Positions 35,551 to 44,511 are shown, counted from the first letter of the stretch. The stretch: 64,000 bases of DNA from Methylohalomonas sp034521715 (GCA_034521715.1 JAXHLY010000003.1:248001-312000); one strand, 5' to 3'. Translations and numbers: made by a program. The notes: generated by a model from the sequence alone, not told the origin.

Positions 35551-36090
35551 GTGGGCATACACTGGGCTGATATTGTCATCCTCGCCGTCATAGGCGTATC
35601 GGCGCTCATCAGCGTGCTGCGTGGCTTTCTGCGCGAGGTCTTGTCACTGCTGGCATGGATACTGGCATTCTGGGTGGCTTTCACGTTCACATCACAGCTG
35701 GCACCGCTGCTCGAAGCCTACGTCGAGGTGCCGTCGATCCGTTTCATCCTGGCTTTTGCCGCTTTGTTCGTGGTGACCCTGCTGGGCATGTCACTTATCG
35801 GTCACTTTGTTGTTAAACTTGTCGACAAGACCGGTCTGACGGGCACGGATCGCATGCTCGGCCTGCTGTTCGGTATGGCGCGCGGCGGGCTGGTTATTAT
35901 AGTGCTGGTACTGCTGGCTGGACTGACCCAGGTGCCGCAGGACCCCTGGTGGCGCGAGTCCGGCCTGCTGGCGCATTTTCAGCGTGCCGCCCTCTGGGTA
36001 CGGGAATATTTGCCCGAATCCATTGCCGAACATATCAGGTACGATGTTGTGGTGTCGTCCGCCACGGCTGAGGAGACAGAGGTAAACTAA
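35551..36090 (+). CDS. cvpA: CvpA family membrane protein
   Basis: A 179-residue inner-membrane protein with about four helices: WADIVILAVIGVSALISV, LSLLAWILAFWVAFTF, FILAFAALFVVTLLGMSL and GLVIIVLVLLAGL. CvpA is linked to colicin V production and envelope stress tolerance in Escherichia coli; its molecular role is not settled. The conserved RGFLREVLSL motif is near 25. GTG at 35551 is the start, without a strong ribosome binding site. purF begins directly after its stop. Confidence 0.93.
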   Translation: MGIHWADIVILAVIGVSALISVLRGFLREVLSLLAWILAFWVAFTFTSQLAPLLEAYVEVPSIRFILAFAALFVVTLLGMSLIGHFVVKLVDKTGLTGTDRMLGLLFGMARGGLVIIVLVLLAGLTQVPQDPWWRESGLLAHFQRAALWVREYLPESIAEHIRYDVVVSSATAEETEVN

Positions 36091-37602
36091 ATGTGCGGAA
36101 TCGTCGGAATCGTCGGCAAGAATCCCGTTAACCAGCTCATTTATGATGGCCTGACCATGTTGCAGCACCGGGGACAGGATGCCGCCGGTATGGTGACGTG
36201 GGAGAATGGCCGCCTGCATCTGCGCAAAAACAACGGCATGGTAAGGGATGTGTTCCATACCCGGCACATGTTGAGTCTGAAAGGTAACGTCGGCATTGGT
36301 CACGTGCGTTATCCGACTGCCGGCTGTGCCTCATCCGCGGAGGCGCAACCATTTTATGTCAATTCGCCCTATGGCATATGCCTGGCGCATAACGGTAACC
36401 TTACCAACAGCGATGCCTTGAAGCGCGACCTGTTTATCGAGGATTTGCGCCACCTGAATACCGAGTCCGATTCCGAAGTCCTGTTGAATGTCTTTGCCCA
36501 TGAGCTGCAGCAAATGCGCAAGCTGCAGCTCGAGCTCGATGACATTTTCAATGCGGTCAGTGCCCTGCACCGGCGCTGCCGTGGCGGTTACGCGGCCATT
36601 GCCATGATCAACGGCGTCGGTATCCTGGCGTTCCGGGATCCTCATGGTATCCGCCCGGTGGTATTCGGCGAACGCACCACGGATAAAGGCACCGAATACA
36701 TGATTGCCTCGGAGAGCGTTGCGCTGGACGTGCTCGGCTTCCGGTTGATCCGCGATCTGGAACCGGGTGAAGCAGTATTCATCAGCATGGAAGGCGAACT
36801 GCACACACGCCAGTGCGCAGAGCATCCCGAATATGCGCCGTGCATCTTCGAACACGTCTACCTGGCACGACCGGATTCCATTATTGATGGTATTTCAGTC
36901 TACAAGGCACGGCTGCGCATGGGGCAGAGGCTGGCACGCAAGATACTGCGTGAACGGCCGGGCCATGACATCGACGTGGTCATCCCGATTCCCGATACCA
37001 GCAGGACGGCGGCCCTGCCGCTGGCTTATGAGCTGGGCCTTAAATACCGTGAAGGTTTCATCAAAAACCGCTATATTCCGCGCACGTTTATCATGCCGGG
37101 CCAGAGCGTACGCAAGAAATCGGTGCGGCAGAAACTCAACGCCATCGACCTCGAGTTCAGGGGCAAGAATGTCCTGCTGGTGGACGATTCCATCGTCCGT
37201 GGTACGACCTCCCGGGAAATCGTACAGATGGCCCGCGAGGCCGGGGCACGCAAGGTTTATTTTGCCTCTGCGGCGCCGCCGGTTCGCTACCCGAACGTCT
37301 ATGGCATTGATATGCCGGCAGCGGACGAGTTCATCGCCTTTGACCGCACGGAAGAAGAGATCTGCCGCGAGATCGGTGCCGACTGGCTGATCTACCAGGA
37401 TCTGGAAGACCTGGTTGCCGCGGCCAGCAAGGGCAACCCCGCCATCAGGAAATTTGATACCTCATGCTTCAGCGGTGACTATGTGACCGGTGACGTCAGT
37501 CAGGACTATCTCAATCAGATCGCGTCCGTACGCAACGACACTGCCAGGTACCAGGGTGAACAGGAAGAGGACAGCCTGCGCGATCTGAGTAACAGTGCCT
37601 GA
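36091..37602 (+). CDS. purF: Amidophosphoribosyltransferase
   Basis: PurF makes phosphoribosylamine from PRPP and glutamine, the first step of purine synthesis. The 503-residue protein begins MCGIVGIVG, so Cys2 becomes the N-terminal nucleophile after Met removal. RYPTAGCASSAEAQPFYVN is in the glutaminase domain, and the PRPP loop VLLVDDSIVRGTTSREIV is near 365-382. The ATG abuts the cvpA stop. metZ is expected next; here two leftward genes and a 824-bp gap intervene. Confidence 0.97.
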   Translation: MCGIVGIVGKNPVNQLIYDGLTMLQHRGQDAAGMVTWENGRLHLRKNNGMVRDVFHTRHMLSLKGNVGIGHVRYPTAGCASSAEAQPFYVNSPYGICLAHNGNLTNSDALKRDLFIEDLRHLNTESDSEVLLNVFAHELQQMRKLQLELDDIFNAVSALHRRCRGGYAAIAMINGVGILAFRDPHGIRPVVFGERTTDKGTEYMIASESVALDVLGFRLIRDLEPGEAVFISMEGELHTRQCAEHPEYAPCIFEHVYLARPDSIIDGISVYKARLRMGQRLARKILRERPGHDIDVVIPIPDTSRTAALPLAYELGLKYREGFIKNRYIPRTFIMPGQSVRKKSVRQKLNAIDLEFRGKNVLLVDDSIVRGTTSREIVQMAREAGARKVYFASAAPPVRYPNVYGIDMPAADEFIAFDRTEEEICREIGADWLIYQDLEDLVAAASKGNPAIRKFDTSCFSGDYVTGDVSQDYLNQIASVRNDTARYQGEQEEDSLRDLSNSA

Positions 37603-37642
37603 TAGCCGCCCGTGCCACAGGCAGCAGCGTATCCGGCCTTAC

Positions 37643-38395
37643 CTACTGGCCAAACACTTTCTGCAACAGTGCGGTTGTCCGCTTCGCCGGGTCCCGGCGT
37701 ATGGCTGCCTCCTCGATCGCCAGGTAGTCAAAGATCGCAGTGATAGCGTGATCGACAACATGTGTTGACAGATCGGCGCGGATATCGGGGACGAACGGAA
37801 TCTGCCGGTAGCGGTTGACGATGTCATCGTAGGTCCTGAGGGCACCGACCTGTGCCAGACTCTCGTTAACGATCGGGGTGAATTCAGCCGTTAGTGGCTG
37901 TGACATCCGGGCCTGAAAGTAACGCGTGGCTGCATCTTCGGGACCACTATAGATCCGCCTCGCATCGTCGAGCGTCATGTTACGGATGGCCTCGATAAAC
38001 ATGGTCCGCGCCCTGGGTGCGGCCGCTTCGGCGGCGCGGTTCATGCGCAGTTCCAGATCATCCAGTGTGTCGCTCATGCCGATTCTTGCCAGCGTATCGC
38101 GGGTCCGGTTCAGGCTGTCCGGCAATGGTATATGGGCCTTTGGATCATTGAAGTAACCGTTTCTTTGCCCCAGTTGGCTGACGACATTACCGGTGCCAAC
38201 ACGTAATGCCTCCCGCAGTCCGCTGGCTATTTCGGTATTGGTCAGTGCGCCACTGTCCGAACCGGTGAAATCCTCAAACAGTACTTTGCCACGTTCCCAC
38301 CAGCCGGTTTCCGCCGGCACGTTCCGGCCGGGCGCAAGTATAAGTATGCCGGCGGTCAGCACCACAATGGATAATCTGATGACAGGTTCCCGCAT
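37643..38395 (-). CDS. DUF4197 family exported protein
   Basis: The protein (250 residues from ATG 38395) has a signal peptide (IRLSIVVLTAGILILAPG) and a helical body: ALTNTEIASGLREALRVGTG, YFNDPKAHIPLPDSL, LELRMNRAAEAAAPRA, and the closing DHAITAIFDYLAIEEAAIRR. This matches the DUF4197 family of proteobacterial periplasmic proteins with unknown function. The longer frame to 38449 would run into the terminator at 38434-38459. It is convergent with purF across 40 bases. Confidence 0.8.
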   Translation of the reverse strand: MREPVIRLSIVVLTAGILILAPGRNVPAETGWWERGKVLFEDFTGSDSGALTNTEIASGLREALRVGTGNVVSQLGQRNGYFNDPKAHIPLPDSLNRTRDTLARIGMSDTLDDLELRMNRAAEAAAPRARTMFIEAIRNMTLDDARRIYSGPEDAATRYFQARMSQPLTAEFTPIVNESLAQVGALRTYDDIVNRYRQIPFVPDIRADLSTHVVDHAITAIFDYLAIEEAAIRRDPAKRTTALLQKVFGQ

Positions 38396-38433
38396 CTCTG
38401 GCAGGCATGATACTACGGATGGCGGTTGCCAAT

Positions 38434-38459
38434 AAAAAAAGGGTGCCATCTTGGCACCC
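38434..38459 (-). terminator. Intrinsic terminator downstream of the 101-residue gene
   Basis: On the minus strand GGGTGCCA pairs with TGGCACCC around a 3-base loop (38441-38459) and is followed by TTTTTTT (38434-38440). It ends leftward transcription from 38845 before the DUF4197 gene. Confidence 0.88.
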
Positions 38460-38539
38460 CGACAAGTTTTGCCCTCACTATGGCAGGGGGGAGGTGACCT
38501 GCTGCCATCCCTTTTTTATTATTGTGCTTGTGGCTGGAT

Positions 38540-38845
38540 TCAGTTCAGCAGTACGCTTTCCCTTTCTCCCACGGGATTGCCGGTCCCGGAGACGCGAATC
38601 ATGCTGAGGATGGCAATCGCCTCGTGCAGCCCGCTTTCAAAAATCCGCATGGTTGCGGGATCTGCTGCATCCGCCAGCAGATGATGCTGTAGCTGGACGT
38701 TATCGAGTTCACCGTGCTGCTCCTTGTAGGCAGCGACATACAGCGCCAGCAGACGGACGCTCTGTATGAGTTCACTGCGTTCGCTGCAGTCCATCAGGCT
38801 CTGCAGCTGATGTTCCGCCAGGTGGATACGGGTAATTTCTGACAT
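38540..38845 (-). CDS. Small protein of unknown function behind a sigma-54 promoter
   Basis: A 101-residue, mostly helical, slightly acidic protein: MSEITRIHLAEHQLQSLMDC, then RLLALYVAAYKEQHGELDN and LHEAIAILSMIRVS. I do not recognise its family. The start is strongly supported by GAGGAG just before the ATG. The unit is complete: a sigma-54 type promoter at 38875-38890 with start expected near 38864, and an intrinsic terminator at 38434-38459. It is therefore a separately controlled gene, perhaps linked to nitrogen, motility or other sigma-54 regulation, which is inference. Confidence 0.65.
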   Translation of the reverse strand: MSEITRIHLAEHQLQSLMDCSERSELIQSVRLLALYVAAYKEQHGELDNVQLQHHLLADAADPATMRIFESGLHEAIAILSMIRVSGTGNPVGERESVLLN

Positions 38846-38874
38846 GACTGGTCTCCTCTATCGCAATAGATTGG

Positions 38875-38890
38875 GGCAATTCACGTGCCA
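38875..38890 (-). promoter_or_regulatory. Sigma-54 (RpoN) promoter
   Basis: The minus strand reads TGGCACGTGAATTGCC from 38890 down to 38875. This fits the -24/-12 consensus TGGCACG-N4-TTGC, with GG and GC exactly 12 bases apart. The predicted start lies about 19 bases before the ATG at 38845. No enhancer site is clear upstream. Confidence 0.75.
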
Positions 38891-39371
38891 CTGATTTAAT
38901 ATTTATTAAAAACAATTGGTTATAAATTCCCCGTCGAATTTGACAGGCATTCAGGAGGCAGATTTGTCGGTTTCTGGCGACAGCATTTAAAAAGTCATCG
39001 GCCATACACCGGTGGCCGGGGTGCATTGATCACAGATTCATGACCGGGAGTGTGATGGCTATCGCAGTAACTGAGTGGTGATGTTGCCGGCACGGCTAAA
39101 GAGCGCTAAAACCTATATAAATCAACGGCTAATTCTTATTGTTGCATCTCATGATCTGGATGAAGCACTGTCAGTCCGAAAATCCTTTGACGCAACTGTT
39201 CGCCAGGGCCTGTCGCAGGACCTGTCATTTTCTGGCCGGTACCCCGTCCCCGGATGACACGGCCCGCCGGGATCAGGGCGGGCGGCGGTGGCCGGAAACG
39301 CCGGGCGAGGAGGATTACGACAGCGAGTCGCCGACTATACCCCGCCGCCACCACTGACAGCGGTCGAAAAT

Positions 39372-39400
39372 TTGACTTGCCGGGCCAGTTTCACTAATCT
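39372..39400 (+). promoter_or_regulatory. Candidate metZ promoter
   Basis: TTGACT at 39372-39377 is a good -35. TAATCT at 39395-39400 is a weak -10 at 17-base spacing. Transcription would start near 39407, just upstream of the aptamer at 39421. Confidence 0.45.
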
Positions 39401-39420
39401 GCCGACGACAATCGAGAAAC

Positions 39421-39470
39421 AGCGCCGATTTGATCATCAGCTTGCGGGCGCTTAAAAAATACTGCTAAAG
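39421..39470 (+). ncRNA. Probable SAM-II (SAM-alpha) riboswitch aptamer
   Basis: AGCGCC (39421-39426) pairs with GGCGCT (39447-39452). The loop begins GATTTGA and ends CTTGCG. An A-rich joint (39453-39460) and ACTGCTAAAG (39461-39470) follow. The order stem, GATTTGA, TTGC, stem, A-rich joint, GCTAAAG is that of SAM-II riboswitches, where the last element closes the pseudoknot around S-adenosylmethionine. It lies upstream of metZ, a methionine synthesis gene, the usual target class. A terminator follows within 10 bases. Confidence 0.75.
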
Positions 39471-39476
39471 AGAGTC

Positions 39477-39512
39477 AACCTGCTTTAGCGTAAGCTGAAT
39501 GCGGGTTTTTTT
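39477..39512 (+). terminator. Riboswitch-controlled intrinsic terminator
   Basis: AACCTGC (39477-39483) pairs with GCGGGTT (39501-39507), with an inner TT/AA and AGC/GCT stem closing a GTAA tetraloop, then a run of seven T (39506-39512). Its left arm contains CTTTAGC (39483-39489), the exact complement of GCTAAAG (39464-39470) in the aptamer, so terminator and an alternative helix are mutually exclusive. Confidence 0.75.
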
Positions 39513-39669
39513 GTGCCCACCTCCCGTCGCTATCGACGCCAACGGCCACTGACTCGCAGGCAGCAGTATTCCGGTTTCGCCCGATCTCCCAATCGGGCCA
39601 GGCACCGGGAGATTATGCAAGGGGCTGGCTCAATGGCATGCGCTGATTCAATGTAAGGAAATGGCCGTT

Positions 39670-40854
39670 ATGTCTGAATACGACGAATTTGAACTCAATA
39701 CCCGCGCAGTCCGGGCGGGGCAGGTACGCAGTGCCGAGGGCGAGCACAGCGAACTGATCTATGCGACTTCGAGCTTTGTTTTCGGCAGCGCCGCCGAGGC
39801 GGCCGCGCGCTTTGCCGGCGAATCGCCGGGTAATATTTATTCCCGCTTCACCAACCCGACCGTGCGCATGTTCGAGCAGCGACTTGCCGCCCTGGAGGGC
39901 GGTGAGCGCTGTGTCGGCACGTCCTCCGGCATGAGCGCAATCCTCAGCACCTGCATGGGGTTGCTGGAGGCCGGCGATCATGTGGTTTCATCGCGGGCGA
40001 TCTTCGGCACCACGGTAAACCTGTTTAATAAAATCCTGAGCAAGTTCGGTCTGGAGACGACATTCGTGCCGCTGACCGATTACGATGCCTGGGAAGCGGC
40101 CATCCGGCCGCAGACGAAACTGCTGTTTCTGGAGACACCGTCGAATCCGCTCACCGAGATTGCCGATATCGAGCGCCTGGCCGATCTGGCTCACAGGAAC
40201 GATTGCCTGCTGGTGGTGGACAACTGTTTCTGTACACCGATCCTGCAGCAACCTTTTCAATACGGCGCCGATATCGTGATTCATTCAGCCACCAAGTATC
40301 TGGATGGCCAGGGCCGCTGCGTCGGTGGTGCCGTGATCGGGCCGAAGGAGATGATCGAAGAGCATGTATTCGGCTTTCTGCGCACCGCCGGCCCGACCAT
40401 GAGCCCGTTCAATGCCTGGGTGTTTCTGAAAGGACTGGAAACGCTGGGCGTGCGCATGCGCGCGCATTCGGAAGCGGCCAATGAACTGGCGCACTGGCTG
40501 GCCGCACAAACGGGCGTACGCCATGTTTATTACCCGGGCCTGAAAACGCACGCCCAGTATGAACTGGCGGCCCGCCAGCAGCATGGCTTCGGCGGGATAG
40601 TCAGTTTCGAGCTCGAGGATAACCGGGATCGGGCCTGGCAGATGATTGACCGGCTGCGGCTGTTTTCCATCACGGCGAATCTGGGCGATACCAAGAGTAC
40701 GGTGACACATCCGGCCACTACCACGCATTATCGCCTGACGGACGAAGAGCGGGCTGCCGCCGGTATAGCCGACAGCCTGGTGCGGCTATCGGTCGGTCTC
40801 GAGGATCTCGGGGATTTGCAAAAGGATCTGGCGGCGGCGCTGTCGCAGGGGTGA
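39670..40854 (+). CDS. metZ: O-succinylhomoserine sulfhydrylase
   Basis: MetZ makes homocysteine from O-succinylhomoserine and sulfide, a PLP enzyme of the Cys/Met metabolism family. It has ELIYATSSFVFGSAAEAAAR, the YSRFTNPTVRMFEQRLA segment, GTSSGMSAI, FLETPSNPLTEIADI and the PLP Lys at about 209 in VIHSATKYLDGQGRC. I choose ATG 39670 over 39661 because AAGGA at 39655-39659 is then 10 bases away. The purF-metZ proximity is as in Pseudomonas. Upstream SAM-II aptamer and terminator imply repression when S-adenosylmethionine is high. Confidence 0.93.
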   Translation: MSEYDEFELNTRAVRAGQVRSAEGEHSELIYATSSFVFGSAAEAAARFAGESPGNIYSRFTNPTVRMFEQRLAALEGGERCVGTSSGMSAILSTCMGLLEAGDHVVSSRAIFGTTVNLFNKILSKFGLETTFVPLTDYDAWEAAIRPQTKLLFLETPSNPLTEIADIERLADLAHRNDCLLVVDNCFCTPILQQPFQYGADIVIHSATKYLDGQGRCVGGAVIGPKEMIEEHVFGFLRTAGPTMSPFNAWVFLKGLETLGVRMRAHSEAANELAHWLAAQTGVRHVYYPGLKTHAQYELAARQQHGFGGIVSFELEDNRDRAWQMIDRLRLFSITANLGDTKSTVTHPATTTHYRLTDEERAAAGIADSLVRLSVGLEDLGDLQKDLAAALSQG

Positions 40855-41070
40855 AAATCATACCGCAGGTCAAGACCTTGGCGGGCGGAACGTGAACCGC
40901 TTCAGGTTTCCCGATTTCAAGGGCTTATGCTAGCATTACGCGTTCTCGCGCCGGGGGCAGGGAAGCATACCCGGTTACTGAGCGGAAGTTTCATAAATTG
41001 CACTGATTTCTGTATTTCTTTTATTTATTAATCAATTAATTAGAGTATAAGGCAACGAAGGAGAGTCACG

Positions 41071-42252
41071 ATGCCCGGACGTAATTTCCTGTTTATCCCC
41101 GGTCCGACGAATGTCCCGGAACGAATCATGAATGCCATGCATGTCTCCCAGGAAGACATGCGTGCCACCGACTTCCCCGAATTCACCCTGCCGCTGTTCG
41201 AAGATCTGAAGAAAGTCTTCAAGACCAAGACCGGCCGGGTATTCATTTACCCCTCTTCCGGTACCGGTGGCTGGGAAGCGGCCGTCAGTAACACCCTGTC
41301 GCCCGGCGATAAAGTGTTGATGTCCGGGTTCGGTCACTTCAGCAATCTGTGGATCGACCTGTGCCAGCGCCACGGTCTCGACGTGCAGGCGCTGGAAATC
41401 GAGTGGGGCAAGGGTGTGCCGGCCGAGCAGTACGCCGAGATCCTGAAGGCTGACAAGAATCACGAGATCAAGGGCGTGTTCGCCACCCATAATGAAACCG
41501 CCACGGGTGTCGCCAGTGACATCAAGGCCGTGCGCAAGGCGCTGGACGATGCCAATCATCCGGCCCTGCTGTATGTCGATGCGGTCAGCTCACTGGCCAG
41601 CATCGATTTCAAGATGGACGAATGGGGCGTGGACCTGGCCGTCAGCGGTTCCCAGAAAGGCTTTATGCTGCCCACCGGCCTGGGCATCGTCGCCGCCAGC
41701 GAAAAGGCCCTGGAGGCCATGAAGACCGCCAAACTGCCACGCACCTTCTTCTCGTTTGAAGACATGATGAAGGTCAACGACAACGGTTTCTTCCCGTACA
41801 CGCCCGCCACCACGCTCATGCGCGGCCTGCGCGAGTCGCTCAGCATGCTGTTCGAGGAGGGCCTCGACAACGTCTTCGCCCGCCACAAGCGCATGGGTAC
41901 GGCGGTGCGCAAGGCGGTCGAAGCCTGGGGCCTGAAGACGGTAGCTACAGGGCCGGAAGTGTATTCCGATACCGTGACCGCCATCTATGTGCCGGAAGGC
42001 AATGACGGCAATGAAATGGTGCGCCATGCCTACCGTCATTACAATCTGTCGCTCAGCGTCAGCGTCGGCAAGATTGCCGGCCAGGCCTTCCGTATCGGCC
42101 ATCTGGGTGATATGAATGAGCTCATGGTGCTGACGCCGGTCACCGGCGCGGAAATGGCCATGAAGGATATGGGTTACAACATTGAGCTCGGCAGCGGCGT
42201 TGCCGCCGCACAGGAATATCTGTGCAGCACCAAGAAGCAGATTAAGAACTGA
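41071..42252 (+). CDS. sga: Serine-glyoxylate aminotransferase
   Basis: Sga transaminates serine with glyoxylate to hydroxypyruvate and glycine, a hallmark step of the serine cycle. The 393-residue class V aminotransferase starts MPGRNFLFIPGPTNVPERI. It has PSSGTGGWEAAVSNTL, ATHNETATGV, the Asp of LLYVDAVSSLASID and the PLP Lys196 in SGSQKGFMLPTGLG. GAAGGAGAG precedes the ATG. The 200 bases upstream are AT-rich and likely hold the promoter of the block sga-mcl-mtkA-mtkB-hprA-ppc. The frame is intact. Confidence 0.94.
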   Translation: MPGRNFLFIPGPTNVPERIMNAMHVSQEDMRATDFPEFTLPLFEDLKKVFKTKTGRVFIYPSSGTGGWEAAVSNTLSPGDKVLMSGFGHFSNLWIDLCQRHGLDVQALEIEWGKGVPAEQYAEILKADKNHEIKGVFATHNETATGVASDIKAVRKALDDANHPALLYVDAVSSLASIDFKMDEWGVDLAVSGSQKGFMLPTGLGIVAASEKALEAMKTAKLPRTFFSFEDMMKVNDNGFFPYTPATTLMRGLRESLSMLFEEGLDNVFARHKRMGTAVRKAVEAWGLKTVATGPEVYSDTVTAIYVPEGNDGNEMVRHAYRHYNLSLSVSVGKIAGQAFRIGHLGDMNELMVLTPVTGAEMAMKDMGYNIELGSGVAAAQEYLCSTKKQIKN

Positions 42253-42277
42253 GTTATACATTATTTTAAGTGTATTC

Positions 42278-42300
42278 GCGGGCGCCGGAGCGGCGCCCGC
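42278..42300 (+). terminator. GC-rich hairpin between sga and mcl
   Basis: GCGGGCGCC (42278-42286) pairs perfectly with GGCGCCCGC (42292-42300) around a 5-base loop. No T run follows, so it more likely sets message levels within the operon, by pausing or protecting the 3' end of sga, than ends transcription fully. Confidence 0.45.
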
Positions 42301-42332
42301 CCTTATGCCCGAACTTTGAAGTAGGAGGCTGC

Positions 42333-43277
42333 ATGAGCTTCACTCAATACCCGCAGATCAAGCAGCGGCTGCAGCGCAGCGAGCTGGCGGTACCCGGCAG
42401 TAATACCGGGATGTTTGAAAAGGCCATGAAAAGCGAGGCCGATTTTATATTTCTGGATTGCGAAGACGCCGTTGCACCGGATGACAAGGAACAGGCACGC
42501 AAAAATATTATCGAAGCCCTGAACGATCTTGATTGGAAGGGCAACAACAAGACTGTATCCGTGCGCATCAACGGTCTTGATACGCACTATATGTATCGTG
42601 ATGTCGTCGACATCTGTGAACAGGCTGGCAACAATCTCGATACCATTTTGATCCCGAAAGTTGGCGTCCCGGCGGATGTCTATACCGTCGAATGCATGGT
42701 TACCCAGATCGAGACGGCGAAGAAGCTGGATCACAAGATCGGCATGGAATGCCTGATTGAAACCACACTCGGTATGGCCAATGTCGAGGCAATTGCCAGC
42801 TGCAGCAAGCGCATGGAAGCCCTGCACTTTGGCGTCGCCGACTACGCAGCCAGTTGCCGTGCCCGCACCGTGGTCATCGGCGGGCTTAATCCCGATTATC
42901 CGGGCGACCAGTGGCATGCGGCGCTGCATCGCATGCTGGTGGCCTGCCGTGCCTACGGGGTGCGCGCGATCGACGGCCCGTTTGGTGATTTCAATGATCC
43001 GGAAGGTTACAAGGATGCCGCCCGCCGCGCCGCCGCCATGGGTTACGAGGGCAAGTGGGCCATTCATCCGAGCCAGATTGCACTGGCCAATGAAATCATG
43101 TCACCGCCGGACAAGGTGGTCGAGGATGCCCGCGCCACACTGAAGGCGCTTGAAGAGGCCGCCAAGGCCGGCAAGGGCGCGGCTTCACTGAACGGCCGTC
43201 TGATCGATGCCGCATCGGCGCGTATGGCCGAGAACGTTGTCAAACAGGCCGATGCCATTGCCGCCAAGGGAAAATAA
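42333..43277 (+). CDS. mcl: L-malyl-CoA lyase
   Basis: Mcl cleaves malyl-CoA to glyoxylate and acetyl-CoA. It belongs to the HpcH/HpaI aldolase (CitE-like) family. From ATG 42333 (AGGAGG at 42323-42328) it has 314 residues: RSELAVPGSNTGMFEKAMKS, the metal-binding Asp/Glu in FLDCEDAVAP, ILIPKVGVPADVYTVE, GMECLIETTLGMANVEAIA, LHFGVADYAAS and GKWAIHPSQIALAN. Length and motifs fit serine-cycle malyl-CoA lyases, and the neighbours mtkA and mtkB make its substrate. Confidence 0.94.
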   Translation: MSFTQYPQIKQRLQRSELAVPGSNTGMFEKAMKSEADFIFLDCEDAVAPDDKEQARKNIIEALNDLDWKGNNKTVSVRINGLDTHYMYRDVVDICEQAGNNLDTILIPKVGVPADVYTVECMVTQIETAKKLDHKIGMECLIETTLGMANVEAIASCSKRMEALHFGVADYAASCRARTVVIGGLNPDYPGDQWHAALHRMLVACRAYGVRAIDGPFGDFNDPEGYKDAARRAAAMGYEGKWAIHPSQIALANEIMSPPDKVVEDARATLKALEEAAKAGKGAASLNGRLIDAASARMAENVVKQADAIAAKGK

Positions 43278-43335
43278 CAATCCAGTTTGGATTAACAACA
43301 TTCAATAACTACTGGTTACGTTTGGAGGTCTCGTT

Positions 43336-44511
43336 ATGGAGATCCATGAGTATCAAGCAAAAGAACTGCTGAATGACTTCGGCATCCTGACCCCGTCCGG
43401 CGGCCTGGCTTACAGCCCGGAACAGGCCGTCTATCGCGCCAAGGAAATCGGCGGCGAGAAATGGCTCGTCAAGGCCCAGATCCATTCCGGCGCCCGCGGC
43501 AAGGCCGGCGGCATCAAGGTCTGCAGCAACGATGAGGAAATCTGGAATGCAGCCGATGAACTGCTGGGCAAGAAACTGGTAACCAACCAGACCGGCCCGC
43601 AGGGCAAGGTGGTGCATCGCCTGTACGTGGAGGCGGCTATCGACATCCAGCGTGAAATCTATCTGGGTTTCGTGCTGGACCGTGCGGAGGAACGCGTCGC
43701 TGTTGTTGCCTCTGCCGAGGGCGGCATGGAGATCGAGGAAATCGCCCGTGAAAAACCGGAATCGATCATCCGGGTCTCGGTTGAGCCGGCGGTCGGCATG
43801 CAGCCATACCAGGCACGCAAGATCGCATTCGGACTGGGCCTGGAGAAAGGCCAGATCAGTCAGATGGTAACAACCATTCTCGGCTGTTATCGCGCCATGC
43901 GCGACCTTGACGGTACCATGGTCGAGATCAACCCGCTGGTCATTACTGCTGATGGCCGCGTACTGGCGCTCGATGCCAAGATGTCGTTCGATGACAATGC
44001 GCTGTTCCGGCGCCCGAATATCTCCGAACTGCGTGACAAGTCGCAGGAAGATCCGCGCGAGATGAAGGCCTCTGATCGCGGCCTGAATTATGTCGGTCTC
44101 GACGGCAATATCGGTTGTATTATTAACGGTGCCGGTCTGGCCATGGCCACCATGGATATGATCAAGCATGCCGGTGGCGAACCCGCCAATTTCCTGGATA
44201 TCGGTGGCGGCGCCTCCCCCGAGCGTGTTGCCAAGGCCTTTAACCTGGTGCTGGAGGATAAAAAGGTAGAGACCATGCTGGTGAACATCTTTGCCGGCAT
44301 TAATCGCTGTGACTGGGTTGCTGAAGGTGTGGTACAGGCCGTCAAGAATATCGATCTGAAAATTCCACTGGTAGTGCGTCTGTCGGGTACCAATGTCGAA
44401 AAAGGCAAGAAAATCCTCAAGGACAGTGGCCTGCAGATAATCATGGCCGATACCCTCAGGGAAGCTGCCGACAAGGCAGTCCAGGCCTGGAAAGACCATA
44501 CCGGTAAATAG
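43336..44511 (+). CDS. mtkA: Malate-CoA ligase (malate thiokinase), beta subunit
   Basis: MtkA with MtkB forms malyl-CoA from malate, CoA and ATP. The 391-residue protein is an ATP-grasp protein related to succinyl-CoA synthetase beta: MEIHEYQAKELLNDFGI, WLVKAQIHSGARGKAGGIKV, TMVEINPLVIT and NGAGLAMATMDMIKHAGGEP with the GGGASPERV loop. By sequence alone SucC is possible. Position between mcl and hprA in a serine-cycle block favours MtkA. GGAGG at 43324-43328 is the ribosome binding site. Confidence 0.88.
   Translation: MEIHEYQAKELLNDFGILTPSGGLAYSPEQAVYRAKEIGGEKWLVKAQIHSGARGKAGGIKVCSNDEEIWNAADELLGKKLVTNQTGPQGKVVHRLYVEAAIDIQREIYLGFVLDRAEERVAVVASAEGGMEIEEIAREKPESIIRVSVEPAVGMQPYQARKIAFGLGLEKGQISQMVTTILGCYRAMRDLDGTMVEINPLVITADGRVLALDAKMSFDDNALFRRPNISELRDKSQEDPREMKASDRGLNYVGLDGNIGCIINGAGLAMATMDMIKHAGGEPANFLDIGGGASPERVAKAFNLVLEDKKVETMLVNIFAGINRCDWVAEGVVQAVKNIDLKIPLVVRLSGTNVEKGKKILKDSGLQIIMADTLREAADKAVQAWKDHTGK

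Larger units (their letters stand above)
38846..39669. other. Long intergenic region before metZ
   Basis: About 824 bases without a convincing gene. The left end holds the leftward sigma-54 promoter (38875-38890). From 38900 to 39360 I see nothing firm; small open frames there lack ribosome binding sites and family features. The right end holds a metZ promoter (39372-39400), a probable SAM-II aptamer (39421-39470) and an intrinsic terminator (39477-39512), then about 150 bases of leader. Confidence 0.6.
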
